Assembly (NCBI GenBank): GCA_030526485.1
Contig: JAUNCS010000017.1
Span: forward strand, 1 to 37,792
Direction: 5' to 3'
Origin: Erysipelotrichaceae bacterium
GTDB lineage: Bacteria > Bacillota_I > Bacilli_A > Erysipelotrichales > Erysipelotrichaceae
Length of the DNA: 37,792 nt
Shown here piece by piece: positions 31,381-37,792 of this stretch. A program made the translations under genes and the position numbers. Position 1 is the first letter of the stretch. Each line of letters begins with the position of its first letter. The notes under the pieces were generated by a model. That model searched no databases and was not told the DNA's origin. It saw only the letters and a list, made by a program, of their open reading frames with translations.

Positions 31381-33591
31381 TTATTCTCCCGTATCTTTTA
31401 CTGGTACTGAGACATCAATATTACTCTCAATCTGTTCAAAATTTACAATTACTTCGGTATTTTCATCAGCCAAAGAACCCTTAGGTAAAGATTGACTGGC
31501 AGCTACACCATAGCCATTTAAAGTTATTGGCACATTGGAAATATTCCAGAATTCCATAACTTCTTTTCTGGTCCAGCCAGTAAAGTCAGGAATAATAATA
31601 CCATTTCCCCCACTAAAGACAAAAGCCTTTCCATGTGAATAAACGATATCACCCTTTTCTGGTAACTGTTTATAGACCTTATCACCATTACCGACTTCTA
31701 TGACATCAAGCTTATATTCATTACTTAAAACTTCTTTAGCTTCATTTAAGTCCATACCAATCACATCAGGCATTTCCTGTTTAACAATTGGATCGCTGAT
31801 TTGAGCATCTGATGGATTATAGCCTACTTCAGTCAGAATAGCTACACGCTTAATCAGATCCTTGATAGGAGTTGAATAAGTATGATTGTAGTAGTTATAA
31901 GGAGAGACATAAGCGAAGTAAATCATATACTGTGGCTTATCAGCTGGGAAAGCCAGCATAACTGAAGTGATGGAATCATTTGAGTTATAGCCTGAACCTT
32001 CAACGATTTCTGATGTACCGGTCTTAGCCATGATATTGACTTCATCAACCGCATAGTACTTGGCAGTACCAACTTTATCGCTTACTACTCTTTCTAAAAG
32101 AGCCTGCATTTGCTTGGCTGTTGATTCCTTGATAGGTGTACCAACAACTGTTCTCTGTCCCTGATAAACAACTTCCTTATTATCAGTATCAACAATCTTA
32201 TCAATATAGTAAGGCTTCAGCATTTCACCATTGCCAAAGATCGAAGTATAAGCCTGTAACAGCTGAAGCATGGTTACACTGGAACCCTGACCATAGGTCA
32301 AAGCCAGCTTTTCACTTGGCCAGGTATAGTTTTTATAGCCTGGTGCTTCCGCGATGCCGTCACTATCAACAGTCTTAAAGAAACCAAACTTATCCAGATA
32401 TTCTGAGAAAGTATCAACACCGACATAGTCAGTTAATAAGGTAGCGGTCGCAACGTTACTTGAATAGATTAGACCATAGTCCAAGGGAATAGTTCCCCAA
32501 GACTTACCAGCTGCATTGGAAATACAGCCATAGCTTGGTGAACCATAAACACGATATGGTCGAGAACCCTTGGCATAGTAACAGAAAGCTTCGGAATTAA
32601 AAGTTGTATCGCCATTATAGTTGCCGATATCCATAGCTGTTGCATAGATAAAGGCCTTCATAACTGAACCTGGTTCATATGGAACCTGTGAACCCATGTT
32701 CATGTAGTCTTCGATATCTAATGTATTTGGATTAAATGAAGGAGTCTGGCCCCAGGCCTTAATCTTACCGGTATCAATTTCTACAACCGCACCCCAGGCC
32801 TTAGAGGCATTATTTTGACTTTCTACATCATCAAAGGCTGTTTCCAGGGCCTGCTGTATTGATGAATCAATAGTTGTATAGATTTCAAAACCATTATCAG
32901 CCGGCGTAATATCTTCATACATGCCGGTTAGAATATAACCATTCTTATCCTGCTGGTAGATATGTTTGCCATCAGTACCACTTAATTCTTCATTTAAGTA
33001 GTTTTCCAGGCCCATCTTACCAACCAGCTTGCCGTTTTCATCACTCTGGGCAAAGCCAATTAAATAAGGAGCAAACGCATCCCCCTGTGGGTAGATTCTT
33101 TTATTAGATTCCTTAAAACCAATACCATGAATATTTGGATAACTTAAGATGGCATCCACTGTTTCCTCAGAAAGGTTTCTTCCACCAAGACCCAGTTCAG
33201 TCTGATACAGTTTAGGATTATAAGTTAAGTAGTAATAAATATCAGCCTGTTCCATATTCAAATAATTAGACAGGACCTGCGAAGTATATAAAGGATCATC
33301 GATATAAGCAGGCTTATTGCCTCTTTTACGACTTGAATCAAGATAACAGATAATATCGTAAGTCTTTTCATCCTGAGCAACAATCTGACCATTGGCATCA
33401 TAGATATTGCCTCTTTTGGCATAGATAGTCTCTGATACTAAAGATACCGATTGGACATAGGAATTAAGACTGGTATTTGATCTGATGTGAATTTTACCTA
33501 TCGCAACTAAAAAAACGTTGATTACACATAATAGAACCGCAATCAACGCTATTGTATAGATAATTCGAAGCATACGATTGCTTCGCTTCAT
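31381..33591 (-). CDS. pbpB: class B penicillin-binding protein with two PASTA domains (PBP2/FtsI type)
   Basis: The 736-residue septal transpeptidase has a short cytoplasmic N-terminus and one membrane helix (about 10-31). The dimerisation domain begins TIYAKRGNIYDANGQIVAQ. The transpeptidase domain has SVMK (Ser309, Lys312), SSN (377-379) and KTG (523-525). Two C-terminal PASTA domains lie at about 605-662 and 666-720. It cross-links peptidoglycan at the septum with FtsW, which is not in the window. Its start overlaps the ftsL stop as TAATG and has a GGGAG Shine-Dalgarno. Gene order identifies it as the division PBP, not an elongation PBP. Confidence 0.95.
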   Translation of the reverse strand: MKRSNRMLRIIYTIALIAVLLCVINVFLVAIGKIHIRSNTSLNSYVQSVSLVSETIYAKRGNIYDANGQIVAQDEKTYDIICYLDSSRKRGNKPAYIDDPLYTSQVLSNYLNMEQADIYYYLTYNPKLYQTELGLGGRNLSEETVDAILSYPNIHGIGFKESNKRIYPQGDAFAPYLIGFAQSDENGKLVGKMGLENYLNEELSGTDGKHIYQQDKNGYILTGMYEDITPADNGFEIYTTIDSSIQQALETAFDDVESQNNASKAWGAVVEIDTGKIKAWGQTPSFNPNTLDIEDYMNMGSQVPYEPGSVMKAFIYATAMDIGNYNGDTTFNSEAFCYYAKGSRPYRVYGSPSYGCISNAAGKSWGTIPLDYGLIYSSNVATATLLTDYVGVDTFSEYLDKFGFFKTVDSDGIAEAPGYKNYTWPSEKLALTYGQGSSVTMLQLLQAYTSIFGNGEMLKPYYIDKIVDTDNKEVVYQGQRTVVGTPIKESTAKQMQALLERVVSDKVGTAKYYAVDEVNIMAKTGTSEIVEGSGYNSNDSITSVMLAFPADKPQYMIYFAYVSPYNYYNHTYSTPIKDLIKRVAILTEVGYNPSDAQISDPIVKQEMPDVIGMDLNEAKEVLSNEYKLDVIEVGNGDKVYKQLPEKGDIVYSHGKAFVFSGGNGIIIPDFTGWTRKEVMEFWNISNVPITLNGYGVAASQSLPKGSLADENTEVIVNFEQIESNIDVSVPVKDTGE

Positions 33592-33893
33592 TATTCAACT
33601 CCCTGAATTGAAATGATATTATCCTGGTTCTGATTTAAACCGGCGTCCTGAGCTATTACATAGACTCTGTCCTTGTTTTCAAGACCACAGATTTCGATAC
33701 TTAATTTGGCATTTTCTGCCTTTAACTGGCTAATTTCATTGTTCATATTTTGAATCTTCATTGTTAATGATGTATTCATTGTACCAACAAATAAGCTGCA
33801 AGCCAAAAGCGATAATAAAGACAAACTGAAAAATAAAAATGCAAATGCGTTCAGTCTTAATTTTCTTCTTCTGATTTTTCTTAACTTAGCCAT
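33591..33893 (-). CDS. ftsL: FtsL-like cell division protein
   Basis: The 100-residue bitopic protein has a basic N-terminus (KLRKIRRRKLR), a membrane helix (about 15-37), and an outer coiled-coil region (about 44-72) with NNEISQLKAENAKL. FtsL proteins are poorly conserved, so the call rests on this topology and on the position between rsmH and the PBP gene. It would bridge DivIC and the FtsW-PBP pair. It starts one base after the rsmH stop, with a GAGG Shine-Dalgarno. Confidence 0.82.
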   Translation of the reverse strand: MAKLRKIRRRKLRLNAFAFLFFSLSLLSLLACSLFVGTMNTSLTMKIQNMNNEISQLKAENAKLSIEICGLENKDRVYVIAQDAGLNQNQDNIISIQGVE

Positions 33894-33894
33894 A

Positions 33895-34806
33895 CTATTT
33901 TTTCCTCAACCCTCTTAATTTGGCACTCTTGCTTCGTGGGTTATTTTCCAGTTCTTCATCTGTCGCAATAAGTGCTTTTCGATTCAGAAGCTCAAAATCA
34001 GCTTCTTCTATTTCACTAGGCAGTTTATAGATGCGCTTGTCATCTTCAACTGTACTTAAATCCTTAAATCTTCTCTTTACTAAACGGTCTTCTAAGGAAT
34101 GGAAAGTAATAATAGCTACCTTACCATCTTTATTAAGCATGTCTGGAAAAACCTCCAGGAACTGATTAAGGGAATCAAGTTCACCATTAACCTCAATTCT
34201 TAATGCCTGAAAACACTGTTTAGCAGGATGGCCCTTCTTATTCAGGACCTTGGCTGGTAATGCACTCTTGATGACATCTACCAGTTCAAATGTTGTTTTG
34301 ATTGGAGCCTCAGCTCTTTTTTCAATAATCTTAGCGGCAATACTTCTTGAAAACTTCTCTTCACCATAGTTCCAGAAAACCTTTTCCAGTTCTTCCTTGC
34401 TGTAGGTATTAACTACCTTATAGGCTGTTAAATCACCTTCCTGGTTCATACGCATATCCAGCGGACCATCAAAGCGATAAGAGAAACCACGATCACCTTC
34501 ATCAAATTGAGGTGAAGAAACCCCTAAATCTAAAAGAATGCCATCAACACCACTTACGTACTTATTCATGTTTTTGAAATTGTCATGAATATAAGTGACA
34601 TTGTCATAGTCCTTTAGATTCTCTTTTGATTCCTTAATTGCCTGTTCATCTAAGTCAAAGCAGTAAAGTCTGCCACCTTTTAATTTCTCTAGGATTTTTT
34701 TAGAGTGTCCACCCCTGCCCAAGGTTCCATCAATATAGACACCATTCTCTTTTACATCCAGAAGTTTTAGAGCTTCATCCAGAAGCACACTGATATGTTT
34801 ACTCAT
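33895..34806 (-). CDS. rsmH: 16S rRNA (cytosine(1402)-N(4))-methyltransferase RsmH
   Basis: The 303-residue SAM enzyme methylates N4 of C1402 in 16S rRNA. It shows the start HISVLLDEALKLL, the SAM loop DGTLGRGGHS, GILLDLGVSSPQFD, and RGFSYRFDGPLDMRM. The C-terminus has the usual FHSLEDRLVKRRF. Its first 8 bases overlap the end of mraZ. The mraZ-rsmH order is the normal start of the division and cell wall cluster. Confidence 0.97.
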   Translation of the reverse strand: MSKHISVLLDEALKLLDVKENGVYIDGTLGRGGHSKKILEKLKGGRLYCFDLDEQAIKESKENLKDYDNVTYIHDNFKNMNKYVSGVDGILLDLGVSSPQFDEGDRGFSYRFDGPLDMRMNQEGDLTAYKVVNTYSKEELEKVFWNYGEEKFSRSIAAKIIEKRAEAPIKTTFELVDVIKSALPAKVLNKKGHPAKQCFQALRIEVNGELDSLNQFLEVFPDMLNKDGKVAIITFHSLEDRLVKRRFKDLSTVEDDKRIYKLPSEIEEADFELLNRKALIATDEELENNPRSKSAKLRGLRKK

Positions 34807-35236
34807 TGTCTAATAAGTCACTCAGGTTTTCCGCGATATCTTCAAAGCTCATATTAGCTTCATCAAGATATGCATTCCATGTTTCCTTATCCCAGATTTC
34901 GATGTGATCATTAGCACCAACAATTACACATTCTTTTCTGATATTTGCTGGAGTAGCCAGATTACTTGGAATAAGAATTCTTCCCTGATTGTCCAATGTA
35001 CATTCACAAGCACTACTTGTTAGAACTCTGATGTACTGACGGGCAGCTTTCTTAGTTGTGGGCAGTTTATTAATTTCAATGAAAATCTTTTCCCATTGTT
35101 CAAGAGAGTAAATGGTTAAGCAGCCATCTAATCCCCTAGTCAAAATGAAAGAGGCGTGAAGTTCATCACGAAACTTACTTGGGATGATAATTCTTCCCTT
35201 AGCATCTAAATTGTGTGAATATTCACCAATGAACAT
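34799..35236 (-). CDS. mraZ: transcriptional regulator MraZ
   Basis: The 145-residue protein has two SpoVT/AbrB-like halves, each with a DxxxR motif: NLDAKGRIIIPSKFRDEL near residue 10 and LDNQGRILIPSNLA near 82. MraZ forms ring oligomers and binds repeated boxes before its own gene to control the mra cluster. Four such boxes lie directly upstream, the last one reaching to within a few bases of the ATG, so self-control is expected. No separate strong Shine-Dalgarno is seen. Confidence 0.96.
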   Translation of the reverse strand: MFIGEYSHNLDAKGRIIIPSKFRDELHASFILTRGLDGCLTIYSLEQWEKIFIEINKLPTTKKAARQYIRVLTSSACECTLDNQGRILIPSNLATPANIRKECVIVGANDHIEIWDKETWNAYLDEANMSFEDIAENLSDLLDNE

Positions 35237-35239
35237 TTA

Positions 35240-35274
35240 CCACTTTTCCCCACTTCATTCCACTTCTTACCACT
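35240..35274 (-). promoter_or_regulatory. MraZ operator: four AGTGG boxes at 10-base period
   Basis: On the minus strand AGTGG occurs at 35274-35270, 35264-35260, 35254-35250 and 35244-35240, exactly 10 bases apart. The first box abuts the -10 and the last ends 4 bases before the ATG. Repeated GTGG-type boxes are the known MraZ targets. Confidence 0.85.
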
Positions 35275-35303
35275 ATTATCATATAAAGCTGGGTAAGCGT
35301 CAA
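35275..35303 (-). promoter_or_regulatory. mraZ promoter
   Basis: The -35 TTGACG (35303-35298) and -10 GATAAT (35280-35275) have a 17-base spacer, directly upstream of the MraZ boxes. Two further TTGACA copies lie just upstream and could act as alternative -35 elements. Confidence 0.65.
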
Positions 35304-35339
35304 TAAAATGTCAATTATTTTGTCAAATAAAATGGCCAC

Positions 35340-35366
35340 AAAAAAAGACGAGTCTTACGACTCGCC
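35340..35366 (-). terminator. second terminator after rpmF
   Basis: An 8-base stem on the minus strand, GGCGAGTC with GACTCGTC, has one G-U pair, a 4-base loop and seven T. It follows the first rpmF terminator, giving a tandem block before the mraZ promoter. Confidence 0.8.
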
Positions 35367-35378
35367 TTCTTAAACAAT

Positions 35379-35402
35379 AAAAAAATCGGTATTACACCGA
35401 TT
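35379..35402 (-). terminator. first terminator after rpmF
   Basis: Seven-base arms AATCGGT (35384-35390) and ACCGATT (35396-35402) have a 5-base loop and a run of seven T on the minus strand. The stem overlaps the rpmF stop codon by two bases. Confidence 0.75.
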
Positions 35403-35550
35403 ATTTAGCACCACACTTAGGACAAACTCTATGAGCTAATTTGTATTCTCCACAAGATGGACATTTTACCATCGCAGGAGCACATAGTTTATAATGAGTT
35501 CTTCTTTTAGCCTTACGTGTTTTTGAATTTCTTCTCTGTTGAACTGCCAT
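35401..35550 (-). CDS. rpmF: 50S ribosomal protein L32
   Basis: Translation of the minus strand gives a 49-residue L32 protein starting [17 protein letters not shown], with a zinc site of two CxxC motifs (CPSC at 30-33, CPKC at 43-46). It is thus the four-cysteine, zinc-binding form. Its AAGGAGGAA Shine-Dalgarno lies within the last codons of the DUF177 gene, which ends 6 bases before the ATG. DUF177-rpmF is a conserved pair in bacteria. Two terminators follow. Confidence 0.97.
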   Translation of the reverse strand: MAVQQRRNSKTRKAKRRTHYKLCAPAMVKCPSCGEYKLAHRVCPKCGAK

Positions 35551-35556
35551 CTAATG

Positions 35557-36042
35557 TTATTCCTCCTTATACTCCAATAATTTTGCTAGTCTCGGATCAA
35601 TTTCTTTCTTGGAGCTTCTATTATACTCCTCTTCTGAAAGAACTGTCCAACCATCTCCACTATAATACACATTTTCTTTTCTTTTTTCAACCTTTATTGG
35701 AACTTCTGGTAAAACAATGTAAGAAACAAAGTCTTTTATGTCCATTCCATCGATAAAATAGAAGCCATCTTCATTTTCTTTACGCACTACTTTCAGTTCA
35801 TCTTCAATATTGAACTCAAGATCAGTATCTTCTAAGGTAATAGAATCTGGACAAACCATCACCCCATCCAACTGATAAGAAATCATCAGTTCATCATCAT
35901 AGTTATAGAAGAAAGAGATAAGGCCCTTTACATCCTTGATTCTATTGATGAAAGGATTGTTTTCAATGACGATTAATTCTTCATCTACTTCATAGTCTTT
36001 ATAGTCAGAAATGTTATATAAATCTTTAAAATTAATTTTCAT
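35557..36042 (-). CDS. DUF177/YceD-family protein (YlbN-like)
   Basis: The 161-residue acidic protein belongs to the DUF177 family by its position before rpmF and its layout: MKINFKDLYNISDYKDYEVDEEL, a VMVCPDS segment that replaces the usual CxRC region with a single cysteine, a late IVLPEVPIKV, and the closing DPRLAKLLEYKEE. Plant and bacterial relatives act in 23S rRNA processing or ribosome assembly, so a role with L32 is likely. Its ATG lies exactly 6 bases after a TATAAT in a 22-base divergent spacer, and no usable Shine-Dalgarno is seen, so it is a candidate leaderless gene. Confidence 0.88.
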   Translation of the reverse strand: MKINFKDLYNISDYKDYEVDEELIVIENNPFINRIKDVKGLISFFYNYDDELMISYQLDGVMVCPDSITLEDTDLEFNIEDELKVVRKENEDGFYFIDGMDIKDFVSYIVLPEVPIKVEKRKENVYYSGDGWTVLSEEEYNRSSKKEIDPRLAKLLEYKEE

Positions 36043-36064
36043 GACCTCATTATATAATTAACCC
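36043..36064. promoter_or_regulatory. 22-base divergent promoter with shared palindromic -10
   Basis: The sequence ATTATATAAT (36049-36058) is a perfect palindrome that gives TATAAT on both strands (plus 36053-36058; minus 36054-36049). The distance from each TATAAT to its ATG is exactly 6 bases. The -35 regions are weak (CTGTAA on the minus side, AATTAA on the plus side). Both genes would have leaderless or nearly leaderless mRNAs. Confidence 0.65.
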
Positions 36065-37159
36065 ATGAATATTACAGGAATAGTTGTAGAATATAATCCA
36101 TTTCATAATGGACATATCTATCATTTAAATAAAGCTAAAGAATTAACTGATGCGGATATCACTATTGCCGTCTCTAGTGGTAACTTTACCCAAAGGGGTG
36201 AAATCTCCATTATCGACAAGTATCAGAAATGTGAAGAAGCTCTAAAAGCTGGTGTTGACCTCTTTGTGGAACTTCCTTATATCTATACCGTACAGAATGC
36301 CTCTGTCTTTGGTGAAAAAAGTGTAGAAATCTTAAAGATGCTCGGCATCAATAATCTGGTCTTTGGCTCGGAAACCGGCAATATGGAAGAATTATTAAGC
36401 TTTGCCAGACACAGCATAAATATTGATCATTTAAAGGAAGCTCTAAATAAGGGTGAATCTTATCCTAAGGCCTATGGCTTATTAGCTGGTTCTATCTTTC
36501 CTAACGATATCCTGGCTATTTCTTATTTAAGAGCTTTAGAAGGTACAGATATCAAGCCAATCGCCATCAATAGAACCAATACCTATAAGGGACTGGAACT
36601 TGAAGAAATCGCCTCAGCCAGAGCTATTAGAGAAGCGGTAAGAAATAACTTGGATTATTCAATCGCCACTCCTACCCAAATAAATGAACCATTATTCAAT
36701 GAAGATATCTATCCATATCTTCAAAGAAAGCTCTTAAGCTCTTCTGTTGAAGAAATAAGAGATATCTTCTTGGTAAGTGAAGGCATTGAAAACCTCTTAA
36801 TTAAAAATGCCCAGGAATATGATACATATGAAGACTTTGTAAGTCATTCGGTATCTAAAAGATATACCAGAGCCCGAATCAACAGAATCTGTATCAATAT
36901 CTTAAACAATATTAAAAAAGAAGAAGTAAAAGACCTTGAAGAACTTAATTATGTAAGGGTTCTGGGCTTTAATGAAAAAGGTCGAGAATATCTTAGAAGA
37001 TTCAGAGATGATGAAAACATTAAAATTGTCACTCAATTTAAAAATATTCCGGAAAATCACAAGAAGATTGAATGGAAAGTAGCTAATATGTATGCATCTT
37101 TCTTAAAGGACAGAAAAGCCTATCTGTTAAAAGAACTAAAGGGACCTATCATCAGATAA
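36065..37159 (+). CDS. tmcAL: tRNA(Met) cytidine acetate ligase TmcAL (YlbM-like)
   Basis: The 364-residue protein belongs to the family that forms N4-acetylcytidine at the wobble base of elongator tRNA-Met from acetate and ATP. It starts ITGIVVEYNPFHNGHIYHL with the HxGH nucleotidyltransferase motif (His14, His17). It continues with VSSGNFTQRGEISIIDKY, VDLFVELPYIYTVQNASVFG and LVFGSETGN, all typical of YlbM. It is a little shorter than the Bacillus protein at the C-terminus. The ylbM gene is divergent from ylbN-rpmF in Bacillus, as here. No Shine-Dalgarno is present; the ATG lies 6 bases after TATAAT. Confidence 0.95.
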   Translation: MNITGIVVEYNPFHNGHIYHLNKAKELTDADITIAVSSGNFTQRGEISIIDKYQKCEEALKAGVDLFVELPYIYTVQNASVFGEKSVEILKMLGINNLVFGSETGNMEELLSFARHSINIDHLKEALNKGESYPKAYGLLAGSIFPNDILAISYLRALEGTDIKPIAINRTNTYKGLELEEIASARAIREAVRNNLDYSIATPTQINEPLFNEDIYPYLQRKLLSSSVEEIRDIFLVSEGIENLLIKNAQEYDTYEDFVSHSVSKRYTRARINRICINILNNIKKEEVKDLEELNYVRVLGFNEKGREYLRRFRDDENIKIVTQFKNIPENHKKIEWKVANMYASFLKDRKAYLLKELKGPIIR

Positions 37160-37170
37160 GTCCCTTTCTT
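37138..37170 (+). terminator. tmcAL terminator with stop codon in the loop
   Basis: Eight-base arms AAAGGGAC (37138-37145) and GTCCCTTT (37160-37167) enclose a 14-base loop that holds the last codons and the TAA (37157-37159). A T-rich tail follows on the plus strand. Confidence 0.75.
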
Positions 37171-37792
37171 TTAGCCAAATAACTTCTTAGCTGCTTCTTC
37201 AAGCTCTTTTCTTTCTTTGACATAGTCGTAACTAGCATCTAAGATACCTTTTCCGACATCTATATAAAATAGGCCATCCTTATTACAGAAACAATATATC
37301 CTCTTAAGTCCTCTAATCTTAAAACGTCCTTCACAAGTTCCTTCAGGATATAGCTTAATCATTTCCAGTCTGTCAAAGCTCATACCGGCAATAAAAGAAA
37401 TGTAATGTGATTTACTCATTTCATGGTCAATCTGTACAAAGTATTCATCTTCAATCTTTTCAATCAGTATCTTATGGTCTTCATCAGAAACTTCTCCAAT
37501 AGCCGGTAATAGTTCCACTCCATGACAACTCATGGATAATTCGCCCATACTATGAATGACATTGCCGCAGATTGGACAGATATAGAATTTAGAGCGCAGC
37601 ATATTAGCTGAGATATTTAAATTACTGATAGTATTGCCTGATAACAATTCGCTGAGCGAAATATTAAACACTTTGGCCAAGGGTTCAAGTAAGGAAATAT
37701 CAGGATACCCTTTACCAGTTTCCCATTTCGATATAGCTTTATCAGTTACGCCTAGCATGTCGGCCAATTGTGATTGCGTTAATTTCTTCTTT
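37171..37792 (-). CDS. XRE-family regulator fused to a desulfoferrodoxin-like domain (partial)
   Basis: The reading frame runs off the right edge, so the start is missing. The visible part begins KKKLTQSQLADMLGVTDKAISKWETGKGYPDISLLEPLA, a Cro/CI-type helix-turn-helix. Counting residues from the Met of MADMLG (a TTG codon, 37767): the second domain (about 60-170) resembles desulfoferrodoxin/superoxide reductase. CPICG (Cys64, Cys67) and SCHG (Cys81) lie where center I would be; DHEMSKSHYISF (His115, His121) and CFCNKDGLF (Cys161) where the iron site would be. The final histidine of CNxHG is Asp and the CC pair is SC, so metal binding is uncertain. A redox- or metal-sensing repressor is a reasonable inference. 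It converges on tmcAL. Confidence 0.75.
   Translation of the reverse strand, partial: KKKLTQSQLADMLGVTDKAISKWETGKGYPDISLLEPLAKVFNISLSELLSGNTISNLNISANMLRSKFYICPICGNVIHSMGELSMSCHGVELLPAIGEVSDEDHKILIEKIEDEYFVQIDHEMSKSHYISFIAGMSFDRLEMIKLYPEGTCEGRFKIRGLKRIYCFCNKDGLFYIDVGKGILDASYDYVKERKELEEAAKKLFG

Noticed and set aside
35298-35338. Direct repeat of TTGACA-like units before mraZ as a mobile or CRISPR-type repeat
   Set aside because: The units are only 6 bases long and match promoter -35 sequence; no longer repeat unit exists.

Overview
The window looks like chromosomal DNA from a low-GC Bacillota. The most likely group is the Erysipelotrichia or a close relative. This is inferred from AT-rich codon use, Bacillus-type gene order with a reduced gene set, and MraZ boxes resembling those of Mollicutes. 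TGA is used as a stop (for example at ftsK and the GNAT gene), so the code is not that of Mycoplasma. Almost all genes lie on the minus strand. Only the ynbB-like gene, a lipoprotein gene and tmcAL are on the plus strand. No tRNA, rRNA, CRISPR array, transposon or prophage was seen, and no gene-free stretch exceeds about 210 bases.

Layout, left to right. Positions 1-5353 hold a YnbB-type PLP enzyme, a short-chain reductase beside elongation factor P (a possible EF-P modification pair), a PnuC-like transporter and ffh. Positions 5393-9158 form a compact accessory operon under a TetR-family repressor with twin operators: tetR, a small membrane protein, an isoprenylcysteine-methyltransferase-like protein, a flavodoxin-like protein, an erythromycin-esterase-like protein and a GNAT. 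Positions 9244-16508 hold a small membrane protein, a short ssb, and the conserved block rnjB-ftsK-ymfF-ymfH. Positions 16580-18584 carry miaB with a membrane protein gene, and a ferredoxin gene.

Positions 18693-22713 hold a lipoprotein gene and a YdjI-YdjG-YdjH envelope module without PspA. Positions 22908-30406 hold T-box-hisS-aspS, relA, apt and recJ. Positions 30406-35236 are the start of the division and cell wall cluster (mraZ, rsmH, ftsL, pbpB, mraY), which runs directly into recJ. Positions 35401-37792 hold rpmF, DUF177, divergent tmcAL, and an XRE regulator fused to a desulfoferrodoxin-like domain that is cut by the window edge.

The strongest non-coding signals concern transcript architecture. 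Several genes start exactly 6 bases after a -10 hexamer and have no usable Shine-Dalgarno, so their mRNAs may be leaderless (ffh, a small membrane protein gene, DUF177, tmcAL; nearly so miaB). Three promoters are nested in the terminator of the upstream gene. Several terminator hairpins carry the stop codon inside their loop. A T-box ahead of hisS-aspS appears to read tRNA-Asp, not tRNA-His. Four AGTGG boxes with a 10-base period precede mraZ. All of this comes from reading the sequence by eye; no search or folding program was run.
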